Assembly (NCBI GenBank): GCA_014529385.2
Contig: CM043942.1
Location: 57,911,340-57,975,339 of the forward strand
Direction: 5' to 3'
Source of the DNA: Adiantum capillus-veneris
Taxonomy: Eukaryota; Streptophyta; Polypodiopsida; Polypodiales; Pteridaceae
DNA: 64,000 nucleotides
A program made the translations under genes and the position numbers. Below, one piece after another: positions 24,158 through 34,492 of the stretch; within the stretch, counting starts at the first letter, position 1; every line of letters starts with the position of its first letter. The notes under the pieces are model-generated. The model had not been told where the DNA came from and made no database searches. It was given only the letters and a program-made list of their open reading frames with translations.

Positions 24158-25330
24158 ATGTTGGGGGCTGTCATTGTAAAGGTCCCACTATTTCAAGGCA
24201 AAGAAGAACTAGAGGACATTCTCTATTTTTTGGAGCACTGCGAGGCTCCTAAGCACATGAGTCGCAATGAACAGAGATGGCTAGCAAGGAAGGCTACCAA
24301 GTACTGGATAGTGAATGAAGATTTTTATAGGAGAGGGAAGGATGCATTGTTCAAAAAAGTGCCTTCTACCAAAGAGATCAAGGGGACTCTAAGTAGTTGT
24401 TATGAAGGAGTGTGTGGTGGGCATTTTTCTCAAGAAATCCTTAGTAGGAAGATTCTCCAAGCTGGGTTTGTTTTTGCCAAGTCTACACCAAAATGTGCAA
24501 CACTAGTGCCGCACTTGTGAAGTCTGTCAGAAGGCTGGCCCTAAGAAGCAGAGTCCTATCTCAGCTTATGGCCCATTTGAAAAATGGGGTATTGATGCAA
24601 TCAGGCCATTACCATGCACACAATCTGAAAAGGAGTATGTCCTCATGGGGGTAGACTACATGACTAGATGGACAGAGGCATGCTCTACTAGGAGGATCAC
24701 TGCCAAAGATGAGGGTGACTTCATCTTTGAGTGCATTTGCTGTAGGTTTGGTACTCCTTTGGAGATCTTATTTGATAGAGGGCCTGGGTTTTGAGCAGAT
24801 TTAGTAGGGGAATTAATGGACAAATTGAAGATAAAGTGTAGGCACTCTACTCCTTATTATCCTCAATGTAACGGGCTGCTTCAGAAGGTGAATGGCCTTA
24901 TTTGTAAAATTATCACTAAGCAAGTGCATATGCACCCAAAGGCCTGGGACAAACACTTAGATGCAACACTCTAGGCTTACAGGACATCTTTCAAGACCTC
25001 TTTGGGGTACACCCCTTTTCACCTAGTGTATGGGAAAGAGGCTCTTCTCCCCATAGAGGTAGAGCTGGCAAGTCTACAAGTTTTAAAGGCCTACCATGAG
25101 TATGATCAAAAGAAGAAGGTGGAGCAGCGAATCATCGATTTGGAGCAACTAGAACTAGATAGAGAATCGGCAATCAACATTATGCTACACAGGCGGAGAA
25201 GCAATGAAGAAAGTTCAGTAGCCAGCTAATAAAGAAAGGTATCAGAGAGGGTTCTCTTGTGCTACGACATGACAACCAATTTAACCATCGGAAGGATGGT
25301 AAGTTTTTGTTGAAATGGGAGGGGCCTTTT
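24158..25330 (+). pseudogene. O integrase
   Basis: The order is pre-integrase NEDFYRRGKDALFKK, zinc region GVCGGHFSQEILSRKILQ with the CRTCEVCQKAG part in another frame, then the core: WGIDAIRPLPC, VLMGVDYMTRWTEAC, CRFGTPLEILFDRGPGF and HSTPYYPQCNGLLQKVNG. The third catalytic Glu is replaced by Gln (NGLLQ), a stop follows GPGF, and further stops interrupt the C-terminal part, where GYTPFHLVYGKEALLPIEV is clear. The enzyme is dead. Confidence 0.85.
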
Positions 25331-26026
25331 GTGAGATGGTAGTGCAAAAGTTCATAAATGGCTAATGATAGAATATTTTTCAAAATCAAAGAAAAATTTG
25401 AAAAAGGTTCATTTTTCCTCTGTCGAAGCCTTGGTGGCACCGTTGGGAGGCTCGACAAAGCCTGGTCAACCTTACAATGCTATTGTTTTTACTCGCATGC
25501 CACCCTCGTTAACATAGCTCCCCCCTCGATTGGCCGGCCTTATCACCTTCATGCCCCCGCTCATCTATGCCCCAGCGCAGCAGGCCGCCCTCGGTTTCAC
25601 CACCCCTTCTCTCTCTCTCCCTATAGTTTATTCCCCAGGCGGGCATCGAATGAGATATCTCTCTCTCTCTCTCTCATTTTCCCTACGTATCTCTCTCTCT
25701 AATATCCTCTCTCTCTCTCACCCACACACCCCCTTACTGGCCACCCTAGCAGCCTCGAGCACCCACCCCCTTCTCTCACTTTCTCTCTCAGCTCCCGCTG
25801 TGTCGAGCCCATAGCCGCATGTGAACTCTCTCTCTCCCATATTATTATCCACACACACATGCCCCCTCTCACACTCCCTTCCTCGCTCTCTAGGCAAGCC
25901 AATAGCCCAAAAATATTCCACAGCTAGCCCCACCCACTCACCTCACCCTTCCCTCGGCCTCATTCTCCCTCCCTTGGCCCGCTAATATTCTCCCTCTCTC
26001 CCCACCCCATCAACTCTCTCTCCTCC
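25331..26026 (+). other. O trailer, CT-rich, first part
   Basis: After the integrase C-terminus the sequence turns pyrimidine-rich, with many CTCTCT runs and C tracts from about 25600 to 26026. No gene is seen. G inserted at 26026 and the trailer continues at 61681. Confidence 0.7.
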
Positions 26027-26936
26027 TGTTAGAAGCTGGACACACCCTACAGAAAATGACTGCTCGACGGATTATTATTTTTTGTAATTAATCATTTATT
26101 GAAGAAACCCGACATTTCACCTTTGTAAATATTGGGGCTTACAGAAGTTTCCAGATTGTATCCCAGTTTTGAAATTTAGATTGAGTAGAAGGTTAAATTG
26201 GAACATTAGGGTTTGATAATTGTAAGGTATTTATACCACCTTTTGACCTTAATGAAGGACCTTTGTCATTTTAAAAAGTTTTGAAGTCTATGAGTGAGCG
26301 TACTGTGTACGAGAGAGAGTGAGAGATTCATCTTGACTCTACGCATGCACCGGTGGTCGAAATCGAGTGTAGAGAAGTGCAATGTGTTGCCCCCGACGAG
26401 AGCTACGCGTCAATACCTACATTGCACGTGTACGGTCCGGTTTTGCAAGCTCCATCTGGTGATTTGATGAGCATACGTTGTCTATTTTTGCATTGCATCA
26501 TATCCACGCGTTCGCATTGAGTAGAGCTACACATTAGGTACTTTAGATTTTGGAAACGACGACCTGCAAATTTTGGCCAGACATCCTACGTGATTTTGCA
26601 CCGGGTGCTTTGGGTTGGGATTTTGGTTCATAGACCTTAGGGAGAGCGACCTATTGGTGTTAGTAGGGTCTCCTTCAAATTATGTGGCGTTTTGAGATCG
26701 TTTGATGGGTATTCTACTCTAGAAAGCGTTGTAGGAAGTTTCCTCTTATGCACTCCTGAAGCCTGTATCTTAGACATTGGGTAGAGACCTCTGTAGGAAT
26801 TAGTTAGGAGTTGGTGTAGGTTGACACCCTATGCTTGCTTCCACGCACCTGCGGGTCGAGCTTCATTCTTAGCTGACAAATCTTGTTAGGTGAGTTCTCG
26901 TTGTGCTAACGTCCGTCACGGCATATCCGTCCAACA
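26027..26936 (+). repeat. G 5' LTR
   Basis: 910 bp from TGTTAGAAGC to CCAACA, matching 60763-61675 with scattered substitutions. TATTTATA at 26228-26235 is a weak TATA candidate. GACATCCTACGTG near 26580 is a half copy of the family palindrome. Confidence 0.93.
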
Positions 26937-26937
26937 T

Positions 26938-26955
26938 TGGCGTCGCTTCCGAGGA
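26938..26955 (+). other. G primer binding site (divergent tRNA-Asp-like)
   Basis: TGGCGTCGCTTCCGAGGA starts one base after the LTR and agrees at about 14 of 18 positions with the tRNA-Asp complement used by many plant gypsy elements. Another tRNA may be the true primer. Confidence 0.55.
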
Positions 26956-28027
26956 CGAAAACCCTAGGTAGGAGACCAAGACTAGTCCTTGAGGATAGGG
27001 ATTCTTTGGCTTGCCAAGAGTCTCGTTTTACATTTAGAAAGGATCATAGGGTGGATGACTCTCTAGGTCTTTGAGGGAGTCTAGGGAGCGTGTGTCTGGC
27101 CTAGATCCTTCGACTTAGGTAGACTTAGGTAGTTTTTAGTTGAGTTGTGATGTAGAGAGTAGGAGTTGGAGTGGTAGAAACGGTGAGAGGAGAGCTTGAG
27201 AGTCGGGAGAGGCCAAGAAGCAAACAAAACACCATTATCACCATTTCACATGATGAGTAGGAGTAGAGTAAGTAGGACATCATGATTCAAGATCTAGAGC
27301 ACTTCATGCATGTATACTTGCTTGTTAGATTCATCACAAGGTTGTAAAAGACGTAAAAGTGTGTTTGAAAGCTGAAGTGAAGTTCAAAAGTTGTTGTGAG
27401 TGTTTCTGATAGAGCTACAGAGCATCAGGATCACTTCTATTAGGAAAAAACAAATTCTCAGCCAAGAGACATCCTACGTGTAGGATGTCTACAGGCTAAT
27501 CTGGTGGAAATTTTGGAATTTTGAGTTGACCATTGCGTTTAGAAGGTAGGTTTTACCCTATTTTCACCTGGAAAGTGGAAATTTGACCATATCTTGACAG
27601 GATAAGGCTAGATAGACATAAATTGCTACACATCCTACCCAAATTGTGCCAAGGCATTATTTTAAGACCAAAACCATAGGATGGCTGCATGAGCATGATC
27701 TGCATGATATATTGAGTAATTGAGAAAGTTTCCATCTCAATTGGGTGAGAAAATTGGGTTCTATGCAGACTTTAGCACTTTTGACCGAAAAAGGATAGAA
27801 TAGCTAAAATTGGGGTCTTTTGAAATCCAAACCAAAATTTAAGCATGCCACTGAGTTTCTGACATCAAGGGGAAGTTGTGGGTCAAGTCTAAGGTCAAAT
27901 AGGCTAAAAAGAAATCCTACACGTAGGATGTGTTTTGGGTGATTTGGCACTTCATTTCCTGATTTGAGCATACCAAAGTGATCAGCACCTCAAGGAGAGT
28001 CTGTGCTTTGCATTTGAAGCCATTTTG
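26956..28027 (+). other. G untranslated leader, part 1
   Basis: No gene. It holds two family palindromes: 27467-27490 (one central mismatch) and 27912-27933 (diverged arms). Parts match the N leader, for example the segment around 27553-27680 resembles 34870-34990. Copia-1 inserted at 28027 and the leader resumes at 33211. Confidence 0.75.
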
Positions 28028-28254
28028 TGTTACCATATACATGTGGTAGTGATGCGTGTGAACACACTAGGACCGCCGGGGCATTTTTTTCCTCTTTAGG
28101 AGGTTTTTTCCCCCGTGCATTGTATATACGCCCATCACTCTAGGGCTAACTATCTTTCCATTGCACACTAAGTAACACACTCTCTACTGTGTGCCTTGAG
28201 CTTCCTTCGTCTTCTCCAAGCTGTGTGTGTTTCTCTGCAACCCTAATTCCAACA
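28028..28254 (+). repeat. Copia-1 5' LTR
   Basis: 227 bp from TGTTACCATA to CCAACA, with TATATA near 28122-28127 as a possible TATA box. The first 20 bases are close to self-complementary. Confidence 0.96.
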
Positions 28255-28256
28255 AT

Positions 28257-28268
28257 TGGTATCAGAGC
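28257..28268 (+). other. Copia-1 primer binding site (initiator tRNA-Met)
   Basis: TGGTATCAGAGC, two bases after the 5' LTR. Confidence 0.95.
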
Positions 28269-28616
28269 AGGTCACGTCCTCCCGGGCTTAGTCGCCAGCT
28301 GCTCCAGCACACGCCTGCTCACTTTCTCCGATTTTAGTGAGCTTTGGCGAGCGTTTGCAGGTCGACAAATATTTTGGGCGAGCTCGAAGAGCTCGGTCTG
28401 CTCAGAATTTTGATTTGGGCTCATTTCGGCCTCCGTTTCCACTATAGGCAGTACTGCACATGCTATTTCGTCATTTTGTGCAGATTTTCTGTCAGTGCCG
28501 TTTTCTGCATAACAGGTGCCTTATAGTCTTCTACGGTTTGTGCTATATAGCACAAGTTGTTCCCGCTCCATTTCTCCTATTTTCGGGCATTTTTCACATC
28601 AGGTGCAGCATTTACC

Positions 28617-31600
28617 ATGGCTGACAACAACAACACAGATGTGTTCAAGATGTTTGCTGCTGAGGACAGGTTGGATGGGGACAACTACCCTATGCGGGCT
28701 TATATGATGCAACATGTTCTTGTGTCAAAAGGTGTCTGGAACATTGTGCAGGGCATTGATGTACGTCCTGGTTCTGAAGATGTAGGCGATGTTGAGGATG
28801 TTGCAGGTCTTGCTGCAAGGATTGCAGCTGTTAGAGTTGTTTTGCCTACGACAGAACAAGCTCGTTGGGATGTTAAGGATGCGCAGGCTCATGCATTGAT
28901 TGCGTTGTCTGTGAAGCGCACCATTATTCCTCACATCCGTTCAACAAAATCTGCAAAACAGGCTTGGGATATTCTAGCAGGTCTTTATGCAAGCCGCAAT
29001 GAGGCTAAAATTGCTTTGCTGCGTAAAGAGCTAGAGTCGAAGATAATGCATGAGGAAGATGATATGGACACTTTCCTTGCTAGTGTCAAGGATATCAATG
29101 AGCAACTCATTTCTGCAGGTGAAGTCATTTCGGACAGTTCCCTTGTGCAGACTGTTCTTGATGCCTTACCAGATTCCTACCAGACTTTTGCTAGTACTTG
29201 GAGACTGATGACCCAAGGAAATCCTGAAGTTGTCAAGTTTGATGCATTATGCACATTGCTGTTGCAAGAGTCACTTTCTAGAAAAAACAGGACTAGGCAG
29301 CGTGCAGTTGAACAGGCTTTTATTGCTTCTCAAAGAAAGGGTGGTAATAGTAATGCAGCCACTTCTTATGGTTCTGCTGCGAGTGGCAAAAATTATGTTC
29401 CTAATGCTTCTGCTGGCAGAACTTCGTCTGGCAATTTTGGTGATAAGGGCAAAAAGAAGATGCGTTGCCATTATTGTAAAGCCAATGATCACTTGATCAA
29501 GTCGTGTCCTAAGTTGAAGGCCAAAGAGGCTAAGAAGAAAGAGGGTGGTTCCACTACAAATGCTGGTTTCACTACAAATGCAGCCATTGTTGAGTCTTCT
29601 GTGAAAGGAGATTGTGATGCTGATGTTGATGCAGAATGGGCTTTTAGCGCAGAGTGCACTTACAATCCTGCTGTCCATGATGCATGCTTGTCAGTTGCTG
29701 CAGATTCACATGTGTGGTATTTCGACAGTGGTGCTACAAAGCACATTACCTCACATCGTGAATTGTTTACCTCTCTCGAGTCTGTCCCTCATGGGAATTC
29801 AGTCACTTGTGCCAACAACGCCTCTTATCCAGTTCAGGGAGTTGGAAAGATTGTGCTCACTGCTGCTAATGGCAGTTCCTTCACACTTGTTGATGCACTT
29901 TATGTACCTGGGATCAAGAAGAATCTCTTGTCTGTATCCGCACTTGCTAGACTTGGACTTGTAGTCAAATTTGTGGATGACAGATGTACAGTTCATGATC
30001 TCAGTTTTGGTGATGAAATTGTTGCATCTGGGCTTTTGTGCCGTGGGCTGTATAAGCTCACTTTGTATGACAAGTGTGGACAAAATTTTGCAAATGCTGT
30101 TGCAGATTCAAGGGCTATTTCAGATGCAAAACTTTGGCATGCACGTTTTGGTCATCTGAATTTTGCCAATTTGCTGCGTTTGCAAAAATCTGATATGGTT
30201 GCTTCTTTGCCGCCTCTTGAAGCACCTGTCAAACATGTTTGTGAAGGCTGTATTCTGGGTAAAATGCAGCGTTCTAAGTTTCCAAAGGATGGTTCAGTTA
30301 GGGCCACATGCAGGTTGCAGCTTGTGCATAGTGATGTTTGTGGGCCCATGCAAACTCCGTCCTTGGGCAATTACCTGTACTTCGTGACTTTCATTGATGA
30401 TTACTCCAGGCATGCATGGGTATTTTCGCTTAAAGCGAAGTCCGAAGTTTTTATGTGCTTCAAACAATTTTTGGCTATGGCTGAAAATGTCTCAAAATGT
30501 ACTATGGGCACCCTCCGTTCCGATCGAGGGGGGGAGTATATGTCTCATGAATTTAATGCATTTCTGGCTAGTCGTGGGATAAAACACCAATGTACAGTGC
30601 CTTATACACCTCAGCAAAATGGTGTTGCTGAGAGGAAAAACAGGTCACTAACGGAAATGGCACGATGTATGGTCAAAAGTCAAGCTTTGCCGCATTCTTT
30701 TTGGCTTGAGGCCATCATGTGTGCCACTTATGTACTTAACAGGTGTCCTACGAAAGCTTTGCAGTCTATTACTCCATATGAAGCATGGCATGATCGAAAA
30801 CCTTCTATTGAGCACATGCGTGTTTTTGGCTGTTTGGCATATGCTTTGGTGCCACAAGTGCAGCGCAGAAAATTGGATGATAAGGCTGTCAAATGTATTT
30901 TTGTTGGTTATAGTGCTGAAAGCAAAGGTTACAGGTTGTATCATCCGCAAACAAAACGTATTCTGGTTTCACGGGATGTAGTGTCTGTGGAAGACTCTGT
31001 TCAGCCCTTGCTGTCATGTACTAGAGACAGTAATGTAAGCTCACAGGACATTTATGACACTTTGTTGCCTCTTTTTAGTGGTGGAAATACGAATGTAAGT
31101 TCCAATGAGGCAAATGTACAGCCTATGGGCGTTTCTGAAAATGTTTTAGAACAGCCTATTACAGATGCAGATGTACATGATGTACTTGATGAGGAAAGGG
31201 CTGAAAATGAGCAGGCTAGAGGTATGCCAAAATGGCTGGTGCACACTTTGCGTGACAGTAAATTGGATGCACCTTTATCTAGTCGTACTCGTTCAGGCTC
31301 TCGCCATGCATCTTATGCATCAGATTGTTATGCTTTGGCTGTGTCTAGTTTACATGATGTTGAGGAGCCTCTGTCTTTTGATGAAGCACAGAATTCAGAA
31401 AATTGGATTGCTGCCATGAAATCAGAATATGATGCACTTATAGAGAATGACACATGGACTTTATGTGATTTGCCTCCTGGCAAAAAGGCCATTGGTACGA
31501 AGTGGGTTTACAAGTTGAAACGCAAGCCGGATGGTGAGATCGATCGCCATAAGGCTCGACTTGTTGCAAAGGGTTATGCACAACAAAAAGGCATAGATTA

Positions 31601-32903
31601 TGAAGAGACTTTTGCTCCCACTTGTCGTATGACTACTGTGCGTTTTCTATGTGCATTGGCAGCTCATTTTGGTTGGGATGTACATCAATCAGACATTGTT
31701 ACTGCTTTCTTGAATGGTGACATATTTGAGGAAGTTTATGTAACGCAGCCTCGCGGTTTTGTCATAAAAGGACAAGAGGACAAAGTGTGCAAATGTAAGA
31801 AGGCTTTGTATGGGTTGAAGCAATCTCCTCGTGCTTGGTATGAGAAAGCTGACACTCATTTGGTTAAACGAGGCTTTCGTAACAGTCCAACAGAAAGCAC
31901 ATTGTATGTAAAGCGTGAGGATGATGTATTTCTCATTGTGGTTCTTTATGTTGATGATTTGTTGATCACTGGACCAAATGAGAGACATATTGCTGAATTT
32001 AAGGCTGATTTGAATGCTACTTTCAAGATGAAAGATTTGGGGCTGTTGCATCATTACTTGGGTATACAGTTTAAGCAGTGTGATGGTGGTATTGCCTTGT
32101 GTCAGAAAAGTTACATAGAGACATTGCTACGTAAGTTTGGACTTGAGGATTGCAAACCTATTGGCACTCCCATGGAAACAGGTTTGAAGTTGAGTCTACA
32201 TGATGCTGGCGATCCTGCTGATGTCACTCTTTACCAAACTGCTGTTGGCTGCCTCATTTATGTATGCAACACGAGGCCAGATATTCAGTTTGCAGTCTCG
32301 CAGGTCAGCAGATTTATGCATAGCCCAGGGTCTAAGCATTGGCAGGCTGTCAAGAGGATTTTCCGCTACCTTAGTGGCACTTTACATCTTGGCTTGTTTT
32401 ATCCCAAGGGGGGATCATTGCCGCCAGACTTACATGCTTTTTCGGACTCAGATTGGGCTGGTTGTTTTGACACGCGAGTGTCCACAAGTGGTTTTTGTTT
32501 CATGCTTGGCAGTTCATGTATATCATGGTTGAGCAAGAAGCAACCTACTGTGGCCACTTCGAGTTGTGAGGCTGAGTACAGGGCAGTCTTCATAGCCACG
32601 GTTGAGTGTGTATGGCTCAGACGCCTTATGGCTGACTTGGGTGTTGGACAGGACACTGCCAACACTATCTACACTGACAGTCAAAGCGCATTGGCAGTTG
32701 CGAGGAACCCAGTTTTTTATGCTCGCACAAAGCACATTGAGGTGCATTACCACTATGTCAGGGAGAGGCTCTCAGCAGGAGAGATCAGCTTGGCTTATGT
32801 GCCAACACAGGACAACCTTGCAGATCTTTTCACAAAGGCATTGTCTCGTGAGAAGCTTGAAGCTTTCCGCAAAGCTTTGGGCTTACTCCCCTTTGTGGAC
32901 TGA
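28617..32903 (+). CDS. Copia-1 gag-pol polyprotein, intact, 1428 aa
   Basis: One open frame encodes the whole copia polyprotein. ATG 28617 lies in the favourable context ACCATGG and begins MADNNNTDVFKMF; the in-frame TTG at 28557 is less likely. Domains with approximate residues: UBN2-type gag (20-240), zinc knuckle CHYCKANDHLIKSC (about 283), protease WYFDSGATKHIT (about 371), pre-integrase zinc segment with HARFGH and CEGCILGK, integrase core with HSDVCGP (about 571), SDRGGEY (about 635) and NGVAERKN (about 671), RT with ARLVAKGYAQQKGIDYEETF and catalytic VLYVDDLLITG (about 1110), and RNase H with SDSDWAG, CEAEYRA and YTDSQSALA, ending DNLADLFTKAL. All catalytic residues are present and there is no stop, so the product should be self-processed by its protease and support reverse transcription and integration. 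The length fits autonomous plant copia elements. Confidence 0.97.
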   Translation: MADNNNTDVFKMFAAEDRLDGDNYPMRAYMMQHVLVSKGVWNIVQGIDVRPGSEDVGDVEDVAGLAARIAAVRVVLPTTEQARWDVKDAQAHALIALSVKRTIIPHIRSTKSAKQAWDILAGLYASRNEAKIALLRKELESKIMHEEDDMDTFLASVKDINEQLISAGEVISDSSLVQTVLDALPDSYQTFASTWRLMTQGNPEVVKFDALCTLLLQESLSRKNRTRQRAVEQAFIASQRKGGNSNAATSYGSAASGKNYVPNASAGRTSSGNFGDKGKKKMRCHYCKANDHLIKSCPKLKAKEAKKKEGGSTTNAGFTTNAAIVESSVKGDCDADVDAEWAFSAECTYNPAVHDACLSVAADSHVWYFDSGATKHITSHRELFTSLESVPHGNSVTCANNASYPVQGVGKIVLTAANGSSFTLVDALYVPGIKKNLLSVSALARLGLVVKFVDDRCTVHDLSFGDEIVASGLLCRGLYKLTLYDKCGQNFANAVADSRAISDAKLWHARFGHLNFANLLRLQKSDMVASLPPLEAPVKHVCEGCILGKMQRSKFPKDGSVRATCRLQLVHSDVCGPMQTPSLGNYLYFVTFIDDYSRHAWVFSLKAKSEVFMCFKQFLAMAENVSKCTMGTLRSDRGGEYMSHEFNAFLASRGIKHQCTVPYTPQQNGVAERKNRSLTEMARCMVKSQALPHSFWLEAIMCATYVLNRCPTKALQSITPYEAWHDRKPSIEHMRVFGCLAYALVPQVQRRKLDDKAVKCIFVGYSAESKGYRLYHPQTKRILVSRDVVSVEDSVQPLLSCTRDSNVSSQDIYDTLLPLFSGGNTNVSSNEANVQPMGVSENVLEQPITDADVHDVLDEERAENEQARGMPKWLVHTLRDSKLDAPLSSRTRSGSRHASYASDCYALAVSSLHDVEEPLSFDEAQNSENWIAAMKSEYDALIENDTWTLCDLPPGKKAIGTKWVYKLKRKPDGEIDRHKARLVAKGYAQQKGIDYEETFAPTCRMTTVRFLCALAAHFGWDVHQSDIVTAFLNGDIFEEVYVTQPRGFVIKGQEDKVCKCKKALYGLKQSPRAWYEKADTHLVKRGFRNSPTESTLYVKREDDVFLIVVLYVDDLLITGPNERHIAEFKADLNATFKMKDLGLLHHYLGIQFKQCDGGIALCQKSYIETLLRKFGLEDCKPIGTPMETGLKLSLHDAGDPADVTLYQTAVGCLIYVCNTRPDIQFAVSQVSRFMHSPGSKHWQAVKRIFRYLSGTLHLGLFYPKGGSLPPDLHAFSDSDWAGCFDTRVSTSGFCFMLGSSCISWLSKKQPTVATSSCEAEYRAVFIATVECVWLRRLMADLGVGQDTANTIYTDSQSALAVARNPVFYARTKHIEVHYHYVRERLSAGEISLAYVPTQDNLADLFTKALSREKLEAFRKALGLLPFVD

Positions 32904-32965
32904 TCCTGTCCTCAGGGCATGGCACTTCCCTTTACTCATGTGCCAGCTCTCGTTCACCGCATCAC

Positions 32966-32978
32966 TCCAGGGGGGATT
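32966..32978 (+). other. Copia-1 polypurine tract
   Basis: CCAGGGGGGATTT just before the 3' LTR. The G-rich core is the likely plus-strand primer. Confidence 0.75.
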
Positions 32979-33205
32979 TGTTACCATATACATGTGGTAG
33001 TGATGTGTGTGAACACACTAGGACCGTCGGGGCATTTTTTCCCTCTTTAGGAGGTTTTTTCCCCCGTGCATTGTATATACGCCCATCACTCTAGGGCTAA
33101 CTATCTTTCCATTGCACACTAAGTAACACACTCTCTATTGTGTGCCTTGAGCTTCCTTCGTCTTCTCCAAGCTGTGTGTGTTTCTCTGCAACCCTAATTC
33201 CAACA
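32979..33205 (+). repeat. Copia-1 3' LTR
   Basis: 227 bp, differing from the 5' LTR at four positions (about 1.8%), and followed by TTTTG. Confidence 0.96.
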
Positions 33206-33410
33206 TTTTGAACAAAAAGACATGCTACACGTAGAATGTCTAAAGCAAGAAATTCAAGCCAGAAACTGACTGTGGGCATATCAGGGTGTTGTATAGCCTA
33301 AGGCAAGCCTCCTAGTCAATTTTGGTCCAAATTGGAGTTGATTTGACTGGTCAAACCAATAGCAGGCTCCTGGAACAGGTTTTTGATCCATTGACCAGCT
33401 TATAGGTGTG
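33206..33410 (+). other. G leader, part 2
   Basis: The first five bases are the TTTTG duplication. A palindrome with two mismatched arm positions lies at 33218-33241. The text then matches the N leader near 35395-35530. N inserted at 33410. Confidence 0.75.
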
Positions 33411-33978
33411 TGTTGATCGCTGGGTCAAAAACACAACATAACTCAAGTTTCGTATCAAAGTCTTATCTTTTGCGAGTTATGAAATGCTGCGGATTATGGC
33501 TATAAACGTCATTTGTAATGAGTAGTTATTCTAGTTTCAGAAGCCGGGGTGCAATGACACTTCTAGATTGTAAATACAAAGCCATTTGACCCTTTCAACC
33601 CCATTTTTGGTTAAACCTAAGGTAGCCTTAGTATATAAGGTACCTAGGTCATTTTGTAAAAAAGGACTTTTAATCATAATCAAAACTTTAGCGCTGCCGT
33701 CTACTGTGTGTGAGAGAGAAAGAGAGTGAGCGTGAGCTTTATCCTCTCGCTACGCCCGGCTTGCTCAACACATTGGAGATCCGATTGCATAATTGTTGTA
33801 GGCTCGAGGAGAGCTACGCAACAACGCCAAGCATTCCACGCGAGACGAAGCGCACACGCTGACGCATCTACAAGCTATTTGTGGTCGTAAGTGTATCAAA
33901 CGATGTCTGTTTTCTGCGTACTAGTAGTCTATAGAATCGTGGCGACATAAGCTACGCATAGGTGCTCATAAATTTCAG
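33411..33978 (+). repeat. N 5' LTR, truncated
   Basis: 568 bp matching the first part of the 3' LTR (43927-44494). Similarity stops after ATAAATTTCAGT, so about 380 bp of the LTR end and the primer binding site are missing. TATATAA is at 33632-33638. The loss probably postdates insertion, because the element needed a primer site to be made. Confidence 0.85.
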
Positions 33979-34492
33979 TAAGTAGGTTTCCTACTAACAC
34001 TTGTGTGATGGTTGCTTGATTTAGTTTCGGCTAAAGAAAGCGTTTTTCTTAAGTGGATCCGGAAGAGGATATTCCGTGATCAAGTGGATAGCCAGGAAGC
34101 GTGTGTCTTGCTGAGGGTCTGCGATTAGATAGTTTTAGTTAGGATCTGTGGATTAGAGTAGTTGTTGTTGGTCGAGTGATTTGTGAGGTGATAAAAGTGT
34201 TCACTAGTCCGTGTGTGGCAGTGAAGCGTTTTTCTACTCATAGATGCAAAACCCCATATGATTTGTAGGAGTAGCTTTAGGTAAGTGATCGGATTCTGAT
34301 CTAGAGCTATTCAACACTGAATTATTTGCTAAAGTGCTTGATTGCATTATAAATCACGGAAAAGTGTGCTTTTGAGGGTAAAAATGCATTAAACAAGCTT
34401 TTGTGGATATTTTTGTATGACCGGCTGATGTTGTGCATATAAAAGAGCATTTGCAAGGGTTCTGTGAAGAATGCCTGCAATTCTGTAAACAT
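33979..34492 (+). other. N leader, part before the palindrome array
   Basis: About 510 bp with no recognised gene or motif. It begins at the deletion point in the 5' LTR. Confidence 0.55.

Larger units (their letters stand above)
28028..33205 (+). mobile_element. Intact Ty1/copia element copia-1
   Basis: 5178 bp, flanked by a perfect TTTTG duplication (28023-28027 and 33206-33210). The two 227-bp LTRs differ at only four positions. It has an iMet primer site, an uninterrupted polyprotein of 1428 residues and a G-rich purine tract before the 3' LTR. It is the youngest-looking insertion here and the only one that looks competent to move by itself. Confidence 0.97.

Noticed and set aside
28557-28616. 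Upstream extension of the copia-1 polyprotein from TTG 28557
   Set aside because: ATG 28617 has a good initiation context and starts a typical copia gag; the extension resembles leader sequence.
29271-29678. Minus-strand frames overlapping the copia-1 polyprotein
   Set aside because: They are shadows of a well-supported plus-strand coding sequence.
33411-33978. This repeat as the 5' LTR of G or of copia-1
   Set aside because: It matches 43927-44494 and 1716-2280, not the G LTR at 26027 or the copia-1 LTR at 28028, and the G leader rejoins across 33410/44874.
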